The notes under the pieces were generated by a model. The model ran no database searches. It saw nothing but the letters and a program-made list of their open reading frames with translations, and had not been told where the DNA came from. From the NCBI RefSeq assembly GCF_902706225.1, contig NZ_CACSKB010000013.1:1-64000 (forward strand): a stretch of 64,000 bases of DNA. The letters are read 5' to 3'. The stretch's first letter is position 1, and the number at the start of each line of letters is the position of its first letter. Positions 7,912 through 16,825 of the stretch are shown here, piece by piece. Source of the stretch: Microbacterium sp. 18062. GTDB taxonomy: Bacteria > Actinomycetota > Actinomycetes > Actinomycetales > Microbacteriaceae. A program made the translations under genes and the position numbers.

Positions 7912-9264
7912 TCAGCGCACGGACTTGATCGGGAAGACGAGCACCGACGACAGCAGCACCATGAGCGCTGCGAAGCCGAAGATCGACGCGTAGTCGCCGG
8001 CGAAGATCCCGAGCAGCGTGGCGGCGACGAGGGGGGTGATCGCCTGCGGGATGTTCGTGGCGACGTTCAGCACGCCGAGGTCCTTGCCGGCGTCGCCCTG
8101 CGAGGGGAGCACGTCGATCATGAGGGCCACGTCGACGGCCATGTAGGCGCCGTAGCCGAGGCCGACGATGAGCGAGTAGACGATCATGGCGGGCACGGTC
8201 GGCACGAACAGCGGGATCGCGATGCCCACCGCCATGACGACGCTCGCGGCGAAGACGAACACCTTGCGCCGGCCGAGCTTGTCGCTGATGCGGCCGAAGA
8301 CGAGCGTGCTGACCACGAGGGTGACCATCGAGACCAGCGCCAGCACACCGGCGATCCCCCCGGCCTCCGCCGGGGCGAGCCCCAGGCGGTCGGTCAGGAT
8401 GTAGAACTGGTACGCCTGCACGCCCTGGTAGCCGAGGATCATGACGAAGCGCCCGGCGAACGCCCAGGCGTAGTCGGGGTGCTTGCGCGGGCTCACCCAG
8501 AAGCTCTTGGCGAAGGCGACCCAGCTGAAACGACCGACCTGCAGCAGCCGGGAGTCCCCGTCGCGATTGACGAGCACGAACAGCACCGAGACGACGATGA
8601 TGCCGAGGCCGAACACGGCGTACGCGACGCCCAGCTGAGCGAGCAGCTGGCCTGCGACCACGATCCCGATGGTTCCCCCGATGGCGGTGCCGGCGCCGGC
8701 GAAGGCGGATGCGGTGGCCCGGCCGTCGCGGGAGACGCGATCGGCGATGACAGCCGCGAGGGGACCCTGGAAAGCGTTGAGCAGAACCTGCGCGGCCACC
8801 CACACGGCGGTGATCCAGAACACGTTCGGCGCGAACTGCAGCACGATCGTGAGCACGCCGCCGCCGACGCCGCCGATGATCAGCCAGGGGGAGCGCCGTC
8901 CGAGCCGGGCCCTGGTGCGGTCGGAGAAGGCGCCGACGACCGGCTGGGCGAAGAGGGTGAAGAACGACGAGGTGCCCGTGACGATCGCGAGGTTGGTGAT
9001 CTTGTTCGCATCGTCGAGCAGGGCGAGCTGCTGCGGGAGGAGGATCGCGATGACACCCGCGTAGGTGGCGAACAGGAACACGTTCGCCACGAGCATCGAC
9101 ACGATCAGCCGCTGGCGTGCGGCACCGGTGACCGGCACCGTGCTGGTCAGCGTCGAGGGATCGATCCCCTCGGCGGCGGCGGGGGCCGGACGCGTCTGCA
9201 TCGCCGGGCCGGATACGGCCTCGGGCGGGACGCCCCGCTCTGTGTCGTCCGGGACGTTCGACAT
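7912..9264 (-). CDS. MFS transporter, GPH-like sugar symporter
   Basis: 450 aa with about 12 TM segments. The motif FSDRTRARLGRRSPWLIIGG after TM2-3 resembles the glycoside-pentoside-hexuronide / sucrose symporter group, and the second half has FGRISDKLGRRKVFVF. The Pro/Ala-rich first 40 residues are cytoplasmic. AAGGAGGAG before the ATG is a very strong ribosome site. It lies between a ROK regulator and the esterase, all in the same direction. A hairpin and an AT-rich dyad lie in its leader. It probably imports the sugar or glycoside sensed by the ROK protein. Confidence 0.85.
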   Translation of the reverse strand: MSNVPDDTERGVPPEAVSGPAMQTRPAPAAAEGIDPSTLTSTVPVTGAARQRLIVSMLVANVFLFATYAGVIAILLPQQLALLDDANKITNLAIVTGTSSFFTLFAQPVVGAFSDRTRARLGRRSPWLIIGGVGGGVLTIVLQFAPNVFWITAVWVAAQVLLNAFQGPLAAVIADRVSRDGRATASAFAGAGTAIGGTIGIVVAGQLLAQLGVAYAVFGLGIIVVSVLFVLVNRDGDSRLLQVGRFSWVAFAKSFWVSPRKHPDYAWAFAGRFVMILGYQGVQAYQFYILTDRLGLAPAEAGGIAGVLALVSMVTLVVSTLVFGRISDKLGRRKVFVFAASVVMAVGIAIPLFVPTVPAMIVYSLIVGLGYGAYMAVDVALMIDVLPSQGDAGKDLGVLNVATNIPQAITPLVAATLLGIFAGDYASIFGFAALMVLLSSVLVFPIKSVR

Positions 9265-9286
9265 TTTCTCCTCCTTGAGATCTCCT

Positions 9287-9308
9287 GCGACGGCGACCTG
9301 GCCGTCGC
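9287..9308 (-). terminator. Perfect 8-bp hairpin in MFS leader
   Basis: GCGACGGC (9287-9294) and GCCGTCGC (9301-9308) form a perfect stem with a 6-nt loop between the ROK stop and the MFS start. There is no T-run on the transcribed strand; it could be an attenuator or a weak terminator. Confidence 0.35.
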
Positions 9309-9336
9309 CTCACCGTAGTCCCGGAGTCGTGGTTAT

Positions 9337-9349
9337 TTCAAGTGTTGAA
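9337..9349. promoter_or_regulatory. AT-rich dyad, possible ROK operator
   Basis: TTCAA-GTG-TTGAA lies within an unusually AT-rich stretch (ttatttcaagtgttgaattt) that overlaps the last codons of the ROK gene, about 75 bp before the MFS start. ROK repressors such as NagC and Mlc use AT-rich imperfect palindromes, so this is a plausible site for the neighbouring ROK protein. Confidence 0.45.
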
Positions 9350-10630
9350 TTTATTGTTCCCGCCCCACCCGGCTCCCACCGCCCGGAGCCGGTCCGGGGC
9401 GAGCAGGAGCTCCCGCCGGTCGTGCAGCACGGCACCGTCCACGCCCGAGAAGAGGCCGTGCACGGCTGGGCGCACCCCGACGGCGACATCGCCCTCGGGA
9501 CCCGCGCCGGGCGCGAGCCCGCCGAGCGAGCTCAGCCAGGACCGCGGCATCCCCCGCAGCTCCTCGACGAGGTCCGCGAGGTAGCCTCCGACCACCACGA
9601 ACTGCGGCTGCAGCAGCGCCACGCAGTTGGCGAGCACGAGCCGGATCCACCCCAGCGCCTCGTCGAGCGCGGCGACGGCGCCCGCCTCGCCCGCACGGTA
9701 CCGCCGGACGAGCTCGTCGAGCGCCTGCGGCAGGCCGTGCGCATCGCGGTATGCGGCCAGGCCGGCACGGGTGAGCACGATCTCGGGGCCGGCGACCGTG
9801 ACGAGGCATCCGCTCTTGCCGCAGGCGCACGGATCCCCGTCGGGCACGACCACCACGTGCCCGGGTTCGAACGCGATGCCGTCCGGTCCCGCGAGCATCT
9901 CGCCCTCGACGATCGCCCCGCCGCCGATGCCCGTGTCGGACTTGAGGTAGACCATGTCGGTGACCATGCCCGGGGCCCATTCGGCCTGCAGCTCGGCGAA
10001 CTCCGCGTACGCTGCGGCGTTGGCGTCGTTGACGACCCGGATGCCCAGCGGCGGCTCGTCGATCCGCGCGCGCAGGAGCGCGGCGAGGTCGACGTCGATC
10101 CAGCCCAGATCGATCGCCACGGGGATCGTCTCGGACGAGCGCGTCACGGGGGCGGGGACCACCACGACCAGCCGGGCGGGGGTCACCCCCTGCGCGCGCA
10201 GGCGCCCGGCGATGTCGTCGATCACGGACGCGAGCTGCTCGACGAGCGCATCGGGATCGCCGTGCGGGGTGCGCATCCCCCTCGCCTCGCGCAGCAGCGG
10301 ACGCCCGGCGAGGTCCACCGCGGACATCAGCACCTCGTCGACGACGAACTGCAGGCCGATCAGCGCGATCGCGTCGCCGTCGACCTCGAGTCGTTCTCGG
10401 GGGCGGCCCGGACGGGGGGCGTCGGAGGTCCCGGCAGGGGCGTCCCGCACGAGACCCGCCTCTCTCAGCTCCGACACCAGCAGCGTGATCGCGCCCCTCG
10501 CGAGCCCCGTCGAGCGTGCGAGCTCGCTGCGTGCGGCCGCTCCGGCCCGGTCGAGCTGCGAGAGCACGAGGCCGAGGTTGTGCGCCCGCACGTCCGTGCT
10601 GGAGAGCCCCTCCGACCGCGCGCCCGTCAT
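9338..10630 (-). CDS. ROK-family transcriptional regulator
   Basis: 430 aa. The N-terminal MarR-like winged HTH (SELARSTGLARGAITLLVSELREAGLV) is joined to a ROK sugar-kinase-like domain with GIGGGAIVEGEMLAG and the zinc-binding motif CACGKSGC. This architecture is that of NagC/Mlc/XylR-type regulators, which respond to a sugar or sugar phosphate. The start is the ATG at 10630; a GTG seven codons upstream is possible. It is immediately upstream of an MFS and an esterase and probably controls them. The HxCxCGxxGC zinc motif appears largely kept, while kinase activity is not expected. Confidence 0.9.
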   Translation of the reverse strand: MTGARSEGLSSTDVRAHNLGLVLSQLDRAGAAARSELARSTGLARGAITLLVSELREAGLVRDAPAGTSDAPRPGRPRERLEVDGDAIALIGLQFVVDEVLMSAVDLAGRPLLREARGMRTPHGDPDALVEQLASVIDDIAGRLRAQGVTPARLVVVVPAPVTRSSETIPVAIDLGWIDVDLAALLRARIDEPPLGIRVVNDANAAAYAEFAELQAEWAPGMVTDMVYLKSDTGIGGGAIVEGEMLAGPDGIAFEPGHVVVVPDGDPCACGKSGCLVTVAGPEIVLTRAGLAAYRDAHGLPQALDELVRRYRAGEAGAVAALDEALGWIRLVLANCVALLQPQFVVVGGYLADLVEELRGMPRSWLSSLGGLAPGAGPEGDVAVGVRPAVHGLFSGVDGAVLHDRRELLLAPDRLRAVGAGWGGNNKFNT

Positions 10631-10679
10631 GCGTCGATCCTGCCACGGCACCGGCTCGGCCCCGTCGTCGGCGCCGGCC

Positions 10680-11525
10680 TCACGCCTCCCGGGTGATCGT
10701 GACCTTCACGTGCAGGTTGGACTTGAACGGCCCGGCGTACACGCCGCGCAGCGGCGGCACGTCGTTGTAGTCGCGCGCACGTCCGACGAGCACGTGCCGG
10801 TCGCCGATCTCGATGTTGTTGGTCGGGTCGAAGCCCGTCCACTCGCCGGCGAACCACTCCACCCACGCGTGCGACTCCCCCGCCACCGGAGCGCCCACCT
10901 CGGCCTGCGACGTCGGATGCAGGTAGCCGGAGACGTACCGCGCGGGGATCCCCACCGCGCGGAGGGCCCCGAGCGCGATGTGCGCCAGGTCCTGGCACAC
11001 GCCCTTGCGGGCCTCCCACGCCTCGCCCGCCGTCGAGTGCACGCCGGTCACCCCGTGCACGTACTCGACCGCCTCGCCGATCGCGACGCAGATGTCGTGC
11101 GCCGCCCGTCCCGGGTCGTCGTGGCGACCCGCGATCGAACTGGCGATCTCGACGACCTCCGGGTGCGGCTGCGTGCGGGCCGACTGCGTCAGCTGCTCGA
11201 CGGTCTCGATCCCGCGGTCCGCCTCGGCGCGCAGGCGGTCCCAGGTGATGCCGGTGTGCTCGATCGGCCGCGGCCGCACCTCGACGAGCGACCGCGCGGT
11301 GATGCGCAGCGCCCGATGCGGCGAGAGCACGTCGAACGTGCTCACCCGTGTGCCGAAGTAGTCCACGTAGCTGTTCACGGCGGTCGACGGCTCGATGTCG
11401 AGCGACGAGCTCAGCACGAACTGGCTGTCGGTCGTGCCCGGAAGCATCCGCGCCTCGTTGTACGAGGCCGACACGTCTCCGCCGTAGCTGAACCCGGTCT
11501 CATGCTCGATCCGCAGGCGCTTCAT
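10680..11525 (-). CDS. Transglutaminase-like domain protein
   Basis: 281 aa. It has an N-terminal beta-sandwich region (MKRLRIEHETGFSYGGDVSASYNEARM) and a bacterial transglutaminase-like cysteine-protease fold. The catalytic Cys is in RKGVCQDLAHI, the His in GESHAWVEWF and the Asp in GFDPTNN. Its start overlaps the alpha-E gene by 4 nt (ATGA). It is the third gene of a conserved trio with alpha-E and circularly permuted ATP-grasp proteins, which Iyer, Aravind and co-workers proposed, from gene neighbourhoods, to make and process a peptide-like product. The substrate is unknown. Confidence 0.92.
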   Translation of the reverse strand: MKRLRIEHETGFSYGGDVSASYNEARMLPGTTDSQFVLSSSLDIEPSTAVNSYVDYFGTRVSTFDVLSPHRALRITARSLVEVRPRPIEHTGITWDRLRAEADRGIETVEQLTQSARTQPHPEVVEIASSIAGRHDDPGRAAHDICVAIGEAVEYVHGVTGVHSTAGEAWEARKGVCQDLAHIALGALRAVGIPARYVSGYLHPTSQAEVGAPVAGESHAWVEWFAGEWTGFDPTNNIEIGDRHVLVGRARDYNDVPPLRGVYAGPFKSNLHVKVTITREA

Positions 11526-12457
11526 GAGGTCTCTCCGATCCAGCTGGGTTCGGCCTGCGTCGGGAAGAAGCGCTGGCGGATCGCGTCGGACGCCTCGCGG
11601 GTGACGGTCTGCACGCGCCGCATGTGCCCGGGCAGCTCGGTGAGGATCTCTCCGATCGGCTGGTACTCGAGGTCGTTGCGGATGCGCCCGAGCGCGCGCA
11701 GCACCTGGTTCGAGTGCCCGACGCGGTCCTCGCGCGGGTCGATGGCGCTGATGCACTCCTCGGCCCGCGAGATCGAGTAGATGATCGAGCGGGGGAAGAG
11801 CCGGTCCAGCAGGAGGAACTCGGCCGCGTTCCGGGCGCTGGGCATGCCGCGGTAGGTGCGCAGATACGCCTCGTACGCGCCGCAGGAGCGGAGGATGGTC
11901 GTCCACGACGGCCCCGACGCCTCGGTCAGCGACCGGGTGGCCAGCAGCCGCGCGGTCATGTCCGCGCGCTCGATGGACCGCCCCAGCGTGAAGAACTGCC
12001 AGGCCTCGTCGCGACTCGTCGAGGAGTCCACGATGCCGACGGCGAGCGCCGAACGCTCGCGCACCCACTGGAAGAACTCGTGCACCTTCTCGATCTGCAG
12101 CCGCCGCGGCATCCGGGCGTTGGTCGTGTTCAGGCACTCCCACAGCTCGGTCGAGACGATCTCGCGCGCCCGGCGGGCGTTCTCGCGGGCAGAGGTCAGC
12201 GAGTAGAGGATGCTGGCCGGGTTCAGGCGGTCGACGGCGAGCCGCGCCAGCACGTGCTCGCGGGAGACGGAGTCGATGCCCTCGGGAGGCGACGAGCCCA
12301 TGACCGACAGGAGCGACCGGCAGGCGGTGTCCTCGTCGATCCAGGGGTCCTCGAGCAGCAGCTGCAGGTGCACGTCGAGGATGCGGGCCGTGCCGTCGCT
12401 GCGCTCGATGTAGCGGCCGATCCAGAACAGGCTCTCGGCGATGCGGCTCAGCAGCAT
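11522..12457 (-). CDS. Alpha-E domain protein (DUF403)
   Basis: 311 aa, almost entirely helical. It opens with the family hallmark MLLSRIAESLFWIGRYIERSDGTARILDV and includes GRSIERADMTARLL in the second helical repeat. It is co-encoded with the ATP-grasp gene (10-nt overlap) and the transglutaminase gene (ATGA overlap), so the three proteins are almost certainly made together. Alpha-E proteins have no proven activity; they are thought to be structural or catalytic partners of the ATP-grasp enzyme. Confidence 0.92.
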   Translation of the reverse strand: MLLSRIAESLFWIGRYIERSDGTARILDVHLQLLLEDPWIDEDTACRSLLSVMGSSPPEGIDSVSREHVLARLAVDRLNPASILYSLTSARENARRAREIVSTELWECLNTTNARMPRRLQIEKVHEFFQWVRERSALAVGIVDSSTSRDEAWQFFTLGRSIERADMTARLLATRSLTEASGPSWTTILRSCGAYEAYLRTYRGMPSARNAAEFLLLDRLFPRSIIYSISRAEECISAIDPREDRVGHSNQVLRALGRIRNDLEYQPIGEILTELPGHMRRVQTVTREASDAIRQRFFPTQAEPSWIGETS

Positions 12458-14217
12458 GTCGAGCCCCCGTCCTGCTCGGACGCCGGGGCGGTCCGGGCGG
12501 ACGGTGCGGGATGCCGCACCGCAGCCTGTTGCTGTTGCTGTTGCTCTTGCTGCTCGACGCGCGAGCGCGGACGGTCCTGCGGCGAGTGGCTGACCTCGGG
12601 GACGGGCTGAGCGGCCGACGCGGCGGCCTGCGACTCGGGCTCCGTGATGATCGGGATCGCCTGCGTCACGGTCGACGCCTGATCCGCGACGAGGCCCGCG
12701 AGCCCGTGCCCCTGGCCGTACTCGACGTGTCCCGGTGCGGAGCCGCCGACGACCCAGGTGTCCTTCGACCCGCCGCCCTGGCTGGAGTTCACCACGAGCT
12801 GCCCCTCCGGGAGCGCCACGCGGGTGAGCCCGCCCGGCAGCACCCAGATGTCGTCGCCGTCGTTGACCGCGAAGGGACGGAGGTCGGCGTGGCGGGGCCG
12901 CATCCCGTCCTCGACGAGGGTCGGGATGGTGGAGAGCATGACGACCGGCTGCGCGATCCAGCCCCGGGGGTCGGCGAGGAGGGTCTTGCGGAGGGTGTCG
13001 AGCTCGGCCCGCGAGGCGTCGGGACCGACGACGAGTCCCTTGCCGCCGGAGCCGTCGACGGGTTTCACGACGAGCTCGTCGAGCCGGTCGAGGACCTCCT
13101 CGAGGGCGTTCGGGTCCTCGAGCCGCCAGGTGTCGACGATCGGCAGGAGGGGCTCCTCCGACAGGTAGTAGCGGATGAGGTCCGGCGTGTAGGTGTAGAG
13201 CAGCTTGTCGTCGGCGACGCCGTTTCCGACCGCGTTGGCGATGGTGACGTTGCCCATGCGGGCGGCGAGCATGAGGCCGGGGGCGCCGAGCATCGAGTCG
13301 GCGCGGAACTGCAGCGGGTCGAGGAAGTCGTCGTCGACGCGGCGGTAGATGACGTCGACGCGCTTCGGGCCGCGGGTCGTGCGCATGAAGACGCGGCCGC
13401 CCATGCACAGGAGGTCCCGCCCCTCGACGAGCTCGACGCCCATGAGGCGAGCCAGGAGGGTGTGCTCGAAGTAGGCGGAGTTGTAGACGCCGGGGGTGAG
13501 CACGACGACGTTCGGGTCGTCGATGCCGGGCGGGGCGGACGCCCGGAGGGCGGCGAGCAGCTTGTTCGGGTAGTCGCCGACCGGACGCACCCGCATCGAG
13601 AGGAAGAGCTCGGGCAGCGTCTGCGCCATCACCCGGCGGTTCGAGATGACGTAGCTGACGCCGGAGGGCACCCGCACGTTGTCCTCGAGCACACGCATCT
13701 TGCCGTGCTCGTCGCGGATCAGGTCGATGCCCGACACCTGGATGCGGACGCCGTTGGCCGAGCGGATGCCGTAGGCCTGCCGGTAGTAGTACTGGCTGGA
13801 GGCGATGAGCTTGGCCGGGATGACACCGTCGCGGACGCAGTTCTGCCGGCCGTAGGCGTCGTCGAGGAAGGCCTCGAGCGCCCGAACCCGCTGCTTGATG
13901 CCGGCTTCGACCTCGGACCACTCCGCGTAGTCGATGATGCGGGGCACGGCGTCGAGCGGGAAGGGGCGCTCCTCCCCCGCGAAGTCGAATGTGACGCCCT
14001 GTGCGAGATACGAGCTCGCGAGCGAGTCGGTGCGACCGCGCAGCTCCTCCTGCGTCATCCGGGCCAGCGCCTGGTACAGCTCGCGGTAGGCGGTGCGGGA
14101 CTGGGCGAGGCCGCCGACGTGGTCGGGATGGCCGAACATCTCGTCGAACGCCGGCAGTCCGGTCGGTGTCTTGCGGGGCGCCAGCGTGGAGCCGTAGCCG
14201 TCGAAGAGGTCGCCCAT
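12448..14217 (-). CDS. Circularly permuted ATP-grasp protein
   Basis: 589 aa, of the DUF404/DUF407 type. Recognisable blocks are FDFAGEERPFPLDAVPRII, GIDLIRDEHGKMRVLEDNVRVPSGVSYV, RRVDDDFLDPLQFR and the nucleotide-binding loop VVKPVDGSGGKGLVVGP (about residue 390), followed by PRGWIAQPVV. These enzymes are predicted peptide or amide ligases. The C-terminal 60 residues are low-complexity (Ala, Gln, Pro, Ser) with a polyQ run, unlike the compact family core, and are probably a disordered tail. It is first gene of the trio with alpha-E and transglutaminase. Confidence 0.92.
   Translation of the reverse strand: MGDLFDGYGSTLAPRKTPTGLPAFDEMFGHPDHVGGLAQSRTAYRELYQALARMTQEELRGRTDSLASSYLAQGVTFDFAGEERPFPLDAVPRIIDYAEWSEVEAGIKQRVRALEAFLDDAYGRQNCVRDGVIPAKLIASSQYYYRQAYGIRSANGVRIQVSGIDLIRDEHGKMRVLEDNVRVPSGVSYVISNRRVMAQTLPELFLSMRVRPVGDYPNKLLAALRASAPPGIDDPNVVVLTPGVYNSAYFEHTLLARLMGVELVEGRDLLCMGGRVFMRTTRGPKRVDVIYRRVDDDFLDPLQFRADSMLGAPGLMLAARMGNVTIANAVGNGVADDKLLYTYTPDLIRYYLSEEPLLPIVDTWRLEDPNALEEVLDRLDELVVKPVDGSGGKGLVVGPDASRAELDTLRKTLLADPRGWIAQPVVMLSTIPTLVEDGMRPRHADLRPFAVNDGDDIWVLPGGLTRVALPEGQLVVNSSQGGGSKDTWVVGGSAPGHVEYGQGHGLAGLVADQASTVTQAIPIITEPESQAAASAAQPVPEVSHSPQDRPRSRVEQQEQQQQQQAAVRHPAPSARTAPASEQDGGSTCC
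12526..12555 (-). repeat. CAG/CAA run coding for polyglutamine
   Basis: Alternating CAG and CAA codons interrupted by GAG encode EQQEQQQQQQ in the tail of the ATP-grasp protein. The low GC of the tract stands out against its surroundings. Confidence 0.9.
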
Positions 14218-14293
14218 GTGCTGAGCCTAGCCCCGGCCGTGTTGCGGAATTGTTTCCACGGACCGGGCCGTGATGCCGGGGCACGAGCCCGTC

Positions 14294-14612
14294 TCAGCCG
14301 ACGACGATCCTCACGCCGTTGCCCCAGGGATCGGCGACCTCGAGCGCGTCGTCCGAGCGTTCGTAGGCCGCGCCGGCGGCATCGAGGCGTTCGGCCACCT
14401 CCTCCACGTCGTCGCGCGTGGGGAGGACCACCGTCACGCGCTCCAGACCGATCGCACCGGAACGCGCCCCGGCGCCCGCGCTCTGCCACGTGTTCGTCGC
14501 GAGGTGATGGTGGTACCCGCCCGCCGAGTAGAACAGGGCGCCGTCCGCCTCCGCGGTGACGTCGAACCCGAGCGTCTCGGAATAGAAGGCACGCGCGGCG
14601 GACGCGGGCCTC
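14294..14612 (-). pseudogene. 5'-truncated VOC (glyoxalase/CatE-like) gene
   Basis: Translating upstream from the TGA at 14294 gives about 105 residues of a vicinal-oxygen-chelate domain: SAARAFYSETLGFDVTAEA, then GALFYSAGGYHHHLATNTW with the typical HHH, then ERVTVVLPTRDDVEEVAERL and DPWGNGVRIVVG. The homology begins at, or a few codons beyond, the stop of the aminotransferase gene, and no ATG, GTG or TTG in this frame allows a usable start before a stop at 14753. The first beta-strand with its metal ligand, and any preceding VOC half, are missing. It looks like the 3' stump of a gene lost by deletion. Confidence 0.75.
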
Positions 14613-15831
14613 AGCCCTCGAGCACGACGCGCAGCTGCTCGATCGCCCAGTCGAGCTCGGTCCCCCGGATGACGAGGGGCGGGGCGATGCGGATCGTCTG
14701 GCCGTGGGTGTCCTTCACCAGCACGCCGCGGCCGAGCAGGCGCTCGGCGATCTCACGCCCGGTGCCGACCGCCGGGTCGATGTCGATGCCCGCCCACAGA
14801 CCCACGACCCGCACGGCGGTCACCCCCTTGCCGACGAGGTCGGCCAGTCGCGACTCGAGGTGCTCGCCGAGCGCCAGGGCACGCCGCTGGAACTCGCCGG
14901 TCGCGAGCATCTCGACGACGCGGTGCCCGACGGCCGCGGCGAGCGGGTTGCCGCCGAAGGTCGAGCCGTGCTCGCCCGCGCGGATGACGCCGAGCACGTC
15001 CCGGTCCGCGACGACCGCCGACACCGGCAGGATGCCCCCGCCCAGCGCCTTGCCGAGCACGTACACGTCGGGCACGACCTGCTCCCGATCGCACGCGAAG
15101 GTGTGGCCGACCCGGCCGAGGCCGGACTGGATCTCGTCGGCGACGAAGAGCACGCCGCGGCGCGTGCAGATCTCGCGCACGGCGCGCAGGTACCCCTCCG
15201 GCGGGACGACGACGCCGGCCTCGCCCTGGATGGGCTCGATCAGCACGGCCGCGGTGTTCTCTTCGATGGCGGCCTCGATCGCCGCGGCGTCGCCGTAGGG
15301 GACGGTCGCGAAGCCCGGGGCGAACGGCCCGAAGCCCTCGCGCGCGGACGGGTCGTCGCTGAAGCCGACGATCGTCGTGGTGCGGCCGTGGAAGTTGCCC
15401 GCCGCCGTGATGATCGTCGCCCGGTCGGCCGCGACCCCCTTGACCCGGTAGGCCCAGGCGCGGGCGACCTTGATGGCGGTCTCGACGGCCTCGGCTCCGG
15501 TGTTCATCGGCAGCACGAGGTCCTTGCCGCACAGCTTCGCGAGCGCGTCCGCGAAGACGCCGAGCTGGTCGTTGTGGTACGCCCGGCTGGTGAGGGTGAG
15601 ACGGCCCAGCTGCTCCTGCGCGACGGCGACGATCGCCGGATGCAGGTGCCCGAAGTTCAGCGCCGAGTACGCCGACAGCAGGTCGAGATAGCGCTTGCCC
15701 TCGACATCGGTCACCCACGATCCCTCGCCGCGCGCGATGACGACCGGCAGCGGATGGTAGTTGTGGGCGAGGTGGTCCTCCTCGGCCGCGATGATGTCGA
15801 TCGTGGCGGTGTCCAGGCGCGGGGTGGTCAT
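14611..15831 (-). CDS. rocD: Ornithine aminotransferase
   Basis: 406 aa, class III PLP aminotransferase. It converts ornithine and 2-oxoglutarate to glutamate-5-semialdehyde and glutamate. Typical pieces are HNYHPLPVVIARGEGSWVTDVEG, the PLP-phosphate site NTGAEAVETAIK, VLFVADEIQSGLGRVG, the Schiff-base lysine in DVYVLGKALGGGI and GEHGSTFGGNPLA. The start at 15831 overlaps the ddaH stop (ATGA) and has AGAAAGG upstream. The pairing with ddaH, and with putA 5 kb away, supports a route from arginine compounds through ornithine and pyrroline-5-carboxylate to glutamate. The C-terminus is intact although a broken VOC gene abuts it. Confidence 0.93.
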   Translation of the reverse strand: MTTPRLDTATIDIIAAEEDHLAHNYHPLPVVIARGEGSWVTDVEGKRYLDLLSAYSALNFGHLHPAIVAVAQEQLGRLTLTSRAYHNDQLGVFADALAKLCGKDLVLPMNTGAEAVETAIKVARAWAYRVKGVAADRATIITAAGNFHGRTTTIVGFSDDPSAREGFGPFAPGFATVPYGDAAAIEAAIEENTAAVLIEPIQGEAGVVVPPEGYLRAVREICTRRGVLFVADEIQSGLGRVGHTFACDREQVVPDVYVLGKALGGGILPVSAVVADRDVLGVIRAGEHGSTFGGNPLAAAVGHRVVEMLATGEFQRRALALGEHLESRLADLVGKGVTAVRVVGLWAGIDIDPAVGTGREIAERLLGRGVLVKDTHGQTIRIAPPLVIRGTELDWAIEQLRVVLEG

Positions 15832-16697
15832 GATGCGTTCTGCCTTTCTGAGCGCAGTTCGAGGGTGCAGCACTTGATGCCGCCCCCGCCGAGGAGGAGT
15901 TCGGAGAGGTCGATGAGGATCGGGTTGTAGCCGCGCTCGCGCAGCTGCGCCTCGAACCCGGTCGCCCGGGGCGAGATGAGCACGTTGAGCCCGTCGCTGG
16001 CGGAGTTGAGGCCGAACACGTCGCCGTCCGCATCCGAGACGAGGATCGCGTCGGGGAAGCGCTCCTCGAGGATCGCGCGACTGTCGGCGTCGAACGCGCT
16101 GGGCAGGTAGGCGATGTTGGCCCTCTCGACGCCGTCCGCGCCCTCGACCGGATCAAGCACGGCGATCGCGGTGTCGAGGTGGTAGAAGCGCGGGTCGACG
16201 AGGGTCAGCGAGACGACCTCCCGGCCGAACACCTCACCGACCTCGCGGTGACTGTCGCCGGTCGAGCGGAATCCGGTGCCGGCGAGGATCGTGTCGCCGA
16301 CGAGCAGGAAGTCGCCCTCGCCCTCGTTGACCTCGACGGGCTCGGCGACGCGGTAGCCGTTCGCGGCGAACCATGCCATGAAGGGTTCCGCTTCGCCGGC
16401 GCGCTCCGCGAAGCGGAACTTGGGACCGTAGGCGACCCCGTCGATGAGGAAGCCGCCGTTCGCGGTGTAGACCATGTCGGGAAGCCCCGGCACGGCGTCG
16501 ACCAGTCGCACGTCGTGGCCGAGCGCGACGTAGACGTCGTGGAGGGCCTGCCACTGGCGCAGGGCGAGCGCCGTGTCGGTGGGCTTGGCCGGCTCCATCC
16601 ACGGGTTGATCGAGTAGCTGACCGTGAAGTGATCCGGGCGGCACATGAGGTAGGTGCGGTGCTGGGCGATGCGGCGGGAAGGCACGGGGAGGGACAT
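15828..16697 (-). CDS. ddaH: Dimethylarginine dimethylaminohydrolase-type enzyme
   Basis: 289 aa, guanidine-modifying (amidinotransferase) superfamily. Marks are CRPDHFTVSYSINPWM near the start, DMVYTANGG, EGEGDFLLVGDTILAGTGFRS, YHLDTAIAVLD with the active-site His, and the C-terminal GGGGIKCCTLEL containing the catalytic Cys. Such proteins hydrolyse N-omega-methylated arginines to citrulline, or in some relatives arginine itself. SD AAGGATC lies before the ATG at 16697. It is translationally coupled to rocD. The exact substrate preference cannot be decided here; arginine-deiminase-like activity remains possible. Confidence 0.85.
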   Translation of the reverse strand: MSLPVPSRRIAQHRTYLMCRPDHFTVSYSINPWMEPAKPTDTALALRQWQALHDVYVALGHDVRLVDAVPGLPDMVYTANGGFLIDGVAYGPKFRFAERAGEAEPFMAWFAANGYRVAEPVEVNEGEGDFLLVGDTILAGTGFRSTGDSHREVGEVFGREVVSLTLVDPRFYHLDTAIAVLDPVEGADGVERANIAYLPSAFDADSRAILEERFPDAILVSDADGDVFGLNSASDGLNVLISPRATGFEAQLRERGYNPILIDLSELLLGGGGIKCCTLELRSERQNAS

Positions 16698-16825
16698 GTT
16701 GATCCTTGCGTGGACGGTGGCGGACGCTGTCCTCCAGGCCCGGCGGAGCACATGGATGCCGACGCACGGGCACGCCGTCACCCATTCTCGCTCGAAAACC
16801 CCGGAGAGGGAATTCGGACACGGGT

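Noticed and set aside
7378..9318. A 646-codon plus-strand open frame
   Set aside because: Antisense shadow of the esterase and GPH-like transporter; low-complexity charged sequence only.
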